The translations under genes and the position numbers were made by a program. This document shows, one piece after another, positions 61,932 through 64,000 of a DNA stretch of 64,000 nt. Origin of the DNA: Sphingobacterium paludis (lineage in GTDB: Bacteria > Bacteroidota > Bacteroidia > Sphingobacteriales > Sphingobacteriaceae); the NCBI RefSeq assembly GCF_004364125.1, contig NZ_SNZV01000003.1:186001-250000 (forward strand), in the 5' to 3' direction. The notes below the pieces were generated by a model that was not told where the DNA came from, did not search any database, and was given only the letters and a program-made list of their open reading frames with translations. How positions within the stretch are numbered: the stretch's first letter is position 1; each line of letters opens with the position of its first letter.

Positions 61932-64000
61932 ATGGCAGAAATGGTATGGCCACGGGATGCAAAGGCCAAAAAATACGCGGAAGTAAAGCAGATCATGACC
62001 GACACTGGCGATGATAAGACCATCGGTAAGATCAGCAAGGATGAACTAAAAAACGGGCTATTCATTGATGGCGCTGAACTTGATCCCATAAAAGGTGGAG
62101 GCACATCAGCAGCCGCTACGGTTATTGCTCCTGGTCCTGCCGGGCAGATGCGAAAACGTGAAGCATCGCCGGGATGGTATTCAGTGAACGGTAGCGCAAT
62201 TGAGGCGGCAAAGGGTAAACGTTGGGTCTGGGGATGGAGCGGAACCGCATGGGCGCTGTACGATATGGGCGATCTTCCCAAAACGCCTGCCGTGAATAGT
62301 CTTACATCAACTTCTACGGAAGATGCGCTGTCAGCGAATCAGGGTCGTGTGCTTGATGGCAAGATCGCTACTGCTATGGAGTCTATCCCCGATGTAGAAC
62401 CATTGGAAACAGAAGTCGAAGCAATCAGTCTTAAAGTGAATGGCGTTCCCGATCAATTTGAGGAGTACAAGTCGCAGGTAGTACAAGGATCTTACTTTGG
62501 TTCACGCGGAAATCTTTTACCAACTCCTGCATCCGGCAATATCCTTTCTGATGATTCCAGAGCAGGATATGTGCTATTGCAGGGATTAGCTGCCGGTACA
62601 AGGATCCGCATTGCCAGTAAGACGGAAAACATAGGATCGACCAGTCGGCCGCTCTATGCCTTTACCAACGCTTCTAATCAGATACGAGCTGTAGATGTTT
62701 CAGAACAAATGGATAAGGATACCTATAACGCACCGATAGATGTGATATGGCCAGATAATGCGGAAGCTGTCAGGATGTATATCAATGTGCGGATGGCAGG
62801 TGGGTGGAGTAACCCAGATTCCCGTTTTTCTGTCAAGCGAATGATTCCTTCGGGCGATAAGGGCATGGCGCACGTAGTGGAGGAACACAGCGAGCGGCTA
62901 GATCTTGTAGAAACCGAAATTGATGTGTTGCAGGGCGAACTTGGGAACACAGATATTTCTGCGAAAACAATCAAGCCGTCATCTCCACTACTGAGCAGCT
63001 ACAGCAGTGAGAACTTTGCAGCGGCCAAGTTTTATGCGCGCCGTTTCGGGGTGGAATTATTGCGGATGCAGATCGCTGGCGCAAAGAACATCTATCTAGC
63101 CAGTGATGGAACTGATAGCAATAATGGACTAACCGAAGCCACGGCGGTACGGACTATCACAAGAGCGGCTGCACTTATGGCTAGCGGTGATGCTTTGCTT
63201 GTAAAACGTGGATCGATTATCGAAGAATACGGCATCATTCAGAACAAAAATAACATTTTGATCAGTGTCTATGGCTCTGGTGCAAATCCTCTGTTCAACA
63301 ACCTCGTCACTATTCCGTCAGGCAGTATTGAAAAGGTTGCCGGCTATAACAATATCTACCGTTTCCAGCGATCATACGACGCATGTGTGAAAGACCGCGG
63401 CATGGCAGTGGTATTCGTAGACGGTGTCCGTTGTGGCAGGGATATCCAAAATTATATGAACCTAACCGAAGCGCAAGCAATGCCATATCTGGAAGCGAAT
63501 CCGGGCAATGCCGCGTGGTTCTCCCAAAGATATAGTACGGGATGGCCAGCCGGGAACTACTATATGTATTTCTCTTTGGCAGACGCTCCATCCAACCACA
63601 AGATCGAAAGCGTGAACAAATGGAGTTCCATTTTGGAAATTTCGAACTGCAAAAACGTAGACATCCGTCATATCGATCAGCGTGGAAGCGGTTTTCGGGA
63701 CGGCGTTGCCTACGGTTCTACCGAAAACGTATACTGCGAGGATTGCGGGTTTTTGGACCATGCCTGGCATGGTATCGTGTACAACGATATTGCTTTCCAC
63801 GATTGCCGTATAATTTCTAAAAGTGGTGCTGTGGGGTATCAATATCACTGGTTGTCCAATTCTTTACGTCATCCGGATCTGATCATTTCCAAACCGACGG
63901 TTATAAGTGGCAACAATATGGGTGCGGCCTTTAATGGTCACGAAACTAAGCTTGAGCAGGTCAATCCATTCCAAAACTTGGTTGTCGAAAACGCCTACGT
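61932..64000 (+). CDS. Tail fibre/tailspike with beta-helix domain (3' end outside the window)
   Basis: 689 codons are present from the ATG at 61932, and the frame is still open at the window edge. It starts MAEMVWPRDAKAKKYAEVKQ, with a motif typical of fibre stalks (STSTEDALSANQGRVLDGKI, about 130-150). From about residue 395 a pectate-lyase-like beta-helix begins (IYLASDGTDSNNGLTEATA). Such tailspikes bind and often cut host surface polysaccharide. The same type of N-terminal beta-helix cap occurs in the PUL protein at 7717. Confidence 0.82.
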   Translation, partial: MAEMVWPRDAKAKKYAEVKQIMTDTGDDKTIGKISKDELKNGLFIDGAELDPIKGGGTSAAATVIAPGPAGQMRKREASPGWYSVNGSAIEAAKGKRWVWGWSGTAWALYDMGDLPKTPAVNSLTSTSTEDALSANQGRVLDGKIATAMESIPDVEPLETEVEAISLKVNGVPDQFEEYKSQVVQGSYFGSRGNLLPTPASGNILSDDSRAGYVLLQGLAAGTRIRIASKTENIGSTSRPLYAFTNASNQIRAVDVSEQMDKDTYNAPIDVIWPDNAEAVRMYINVRMAGGWSNPDSRFSVKRMIPSGDKGMAHVVEEHSERLDLVETEIDVLQGELGNTDISAKTIKPSSPLLSSYSSENFAAAKFYARRFGVELLRMQIAGAKNIYLASDGTDSNNGLTEATAVRTITRAAALMASGDALLVKRGSIIEEYGIIQNKNNILISVYGSGANPLFNNLVTIPSGSIEKVAGYNNIYRFQRSYDACVKDRGMAVVFVDGVRCGRDIQNYMNLTEAQAMPYLEANPGNAAWFSQRYSTGWPAGNYYMYFSLADAPSNHKIESVNKWSSILEISNCKNVDIRHIDQRGSGFRDGVAYGSTENVYCEDCGFLDHAWHGIVYNDIAFHDCRIISKSGAVGYQYHWLSNSLRHPDLIISKPTVISGNNMGAAFNGHETKLEQVNPFQNLVVENAY

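Larger units (their letters stand above)
36555..64000 (+). mobile_element. Siphovirus-type prophage (left part; continues beyond the window)
   Basis: From about 36.55 kb onward the genes form an ordered tailed-phage module: small and large terminase, portal, scaffold, capsid, neck, tail tube, tail chaperones, tape measure, distal tail, hub and tail fibre. Between portal and scaffold lies a non-coding RNA locus and a moron segment. The tape-measure gene and absence of a contractile sheath gene support a siphovirus. No integrase, lysis cassette, replication genes or att repeats are visible, so the exact left boundary is an estimate. Confidence 0.9.

Overview
The window comes from a member of the Bacteroidota, most likely the Sphingobacteriaceae. 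Grounds: two SusC/SusD pairs, a FecI/FecR-type sigma/anti-sigma pair, several Bacteroidota-type promoters (TTG or TTTG about 20 bp before TAnnTTTG), few Shine-Dalgarno sites in the chromosomal half, and S41 peptidases and small lipoproteins typical of that family. No rRNA or housekeeping marker is present, so genus is not assigned.

Region 1 (1-12.4 kb) is a polysaccharide utilisation locus: ECF sigma factor, FecR anti-sigma, STN-bearing SusC, SusD, a secreted beta-helix protein with a C-terminal PDZ domain, a decayed DoxX-like gene and a convergent GH2 glycosidase. The sigma and anti-sigma genes are separated by about 800 bp of repeat-rich DNA with two copies of an 83-bp imperfect palindrome. 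Region 2 (12.7-19.4 kb) has a lipoprotein and a minus-strand cluster of three S41 peptidases and an AraC regulator. Region 3 (19.3-28.6 kb) has small secreted proteins, a double-kinase hybrid sensor, an overlapping operon DUF4385 / DUF2256 (a 47-residue zinc ribbon) / 2H phosphoesterase fused to DUF3253, and a lipoprotein with a predicted beta-propeller. Region 4 (28.9-35.5 kb) is a second PUL: SusC, SusD, an Ig-CBM6-like lipoprotein and a GH43 enzyme. Three paralogous secreted NTF2/lumazine-binding-like proteins (19.4, 26.8 and 35.9 kb) share one promoter layout: 9-bp direct repeats exactly 21 bp apart, ending at the same distance (56 bp) from a TAnnTTTG box. They look like one regulon.

Region 5 (about 36.5 kb to the end) is a siphovirus-type prophage. 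Early genes include an ASCH protein and a PAPS-reductase-like/ParB-like pair resembling IbrA/IbrB. Then come small and large terminase, portal, a 1.7-kb non-coding RNA locus, a moron segment (coiled-coil lipoprotein, tRNA-Trp, structured RNA, NYN RNase, divergent XRE operon), scaffold, decoration and capsid proteins, neck and tail genes, tail chaperones with a likely -1 frameshift, tape measure, distal tail protein, tail hub and a truncated tail-fibre/tailspike gene. No integrase, lysis gene or attachment site is visible; the prophage continues past the right edge.

The most unusual object is the RNA locus at 43.85-45.54 kb. After one normal tRNA-Glu come six tRNA-like units. All have a perfect or G.U-only 7-bp acceptor stem and a TTCGA(A/T)T T-loop, but the anticodon arm is missing, enlarged or replaced by 20-140 extra nucleotides. 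Three are preceded by the same TTGAC/CGG-hairpin/TTTG element. A three-way-junction RNA and a phage copy of a host small-RNA hairpin (loop CTCCCCG) lie between them.
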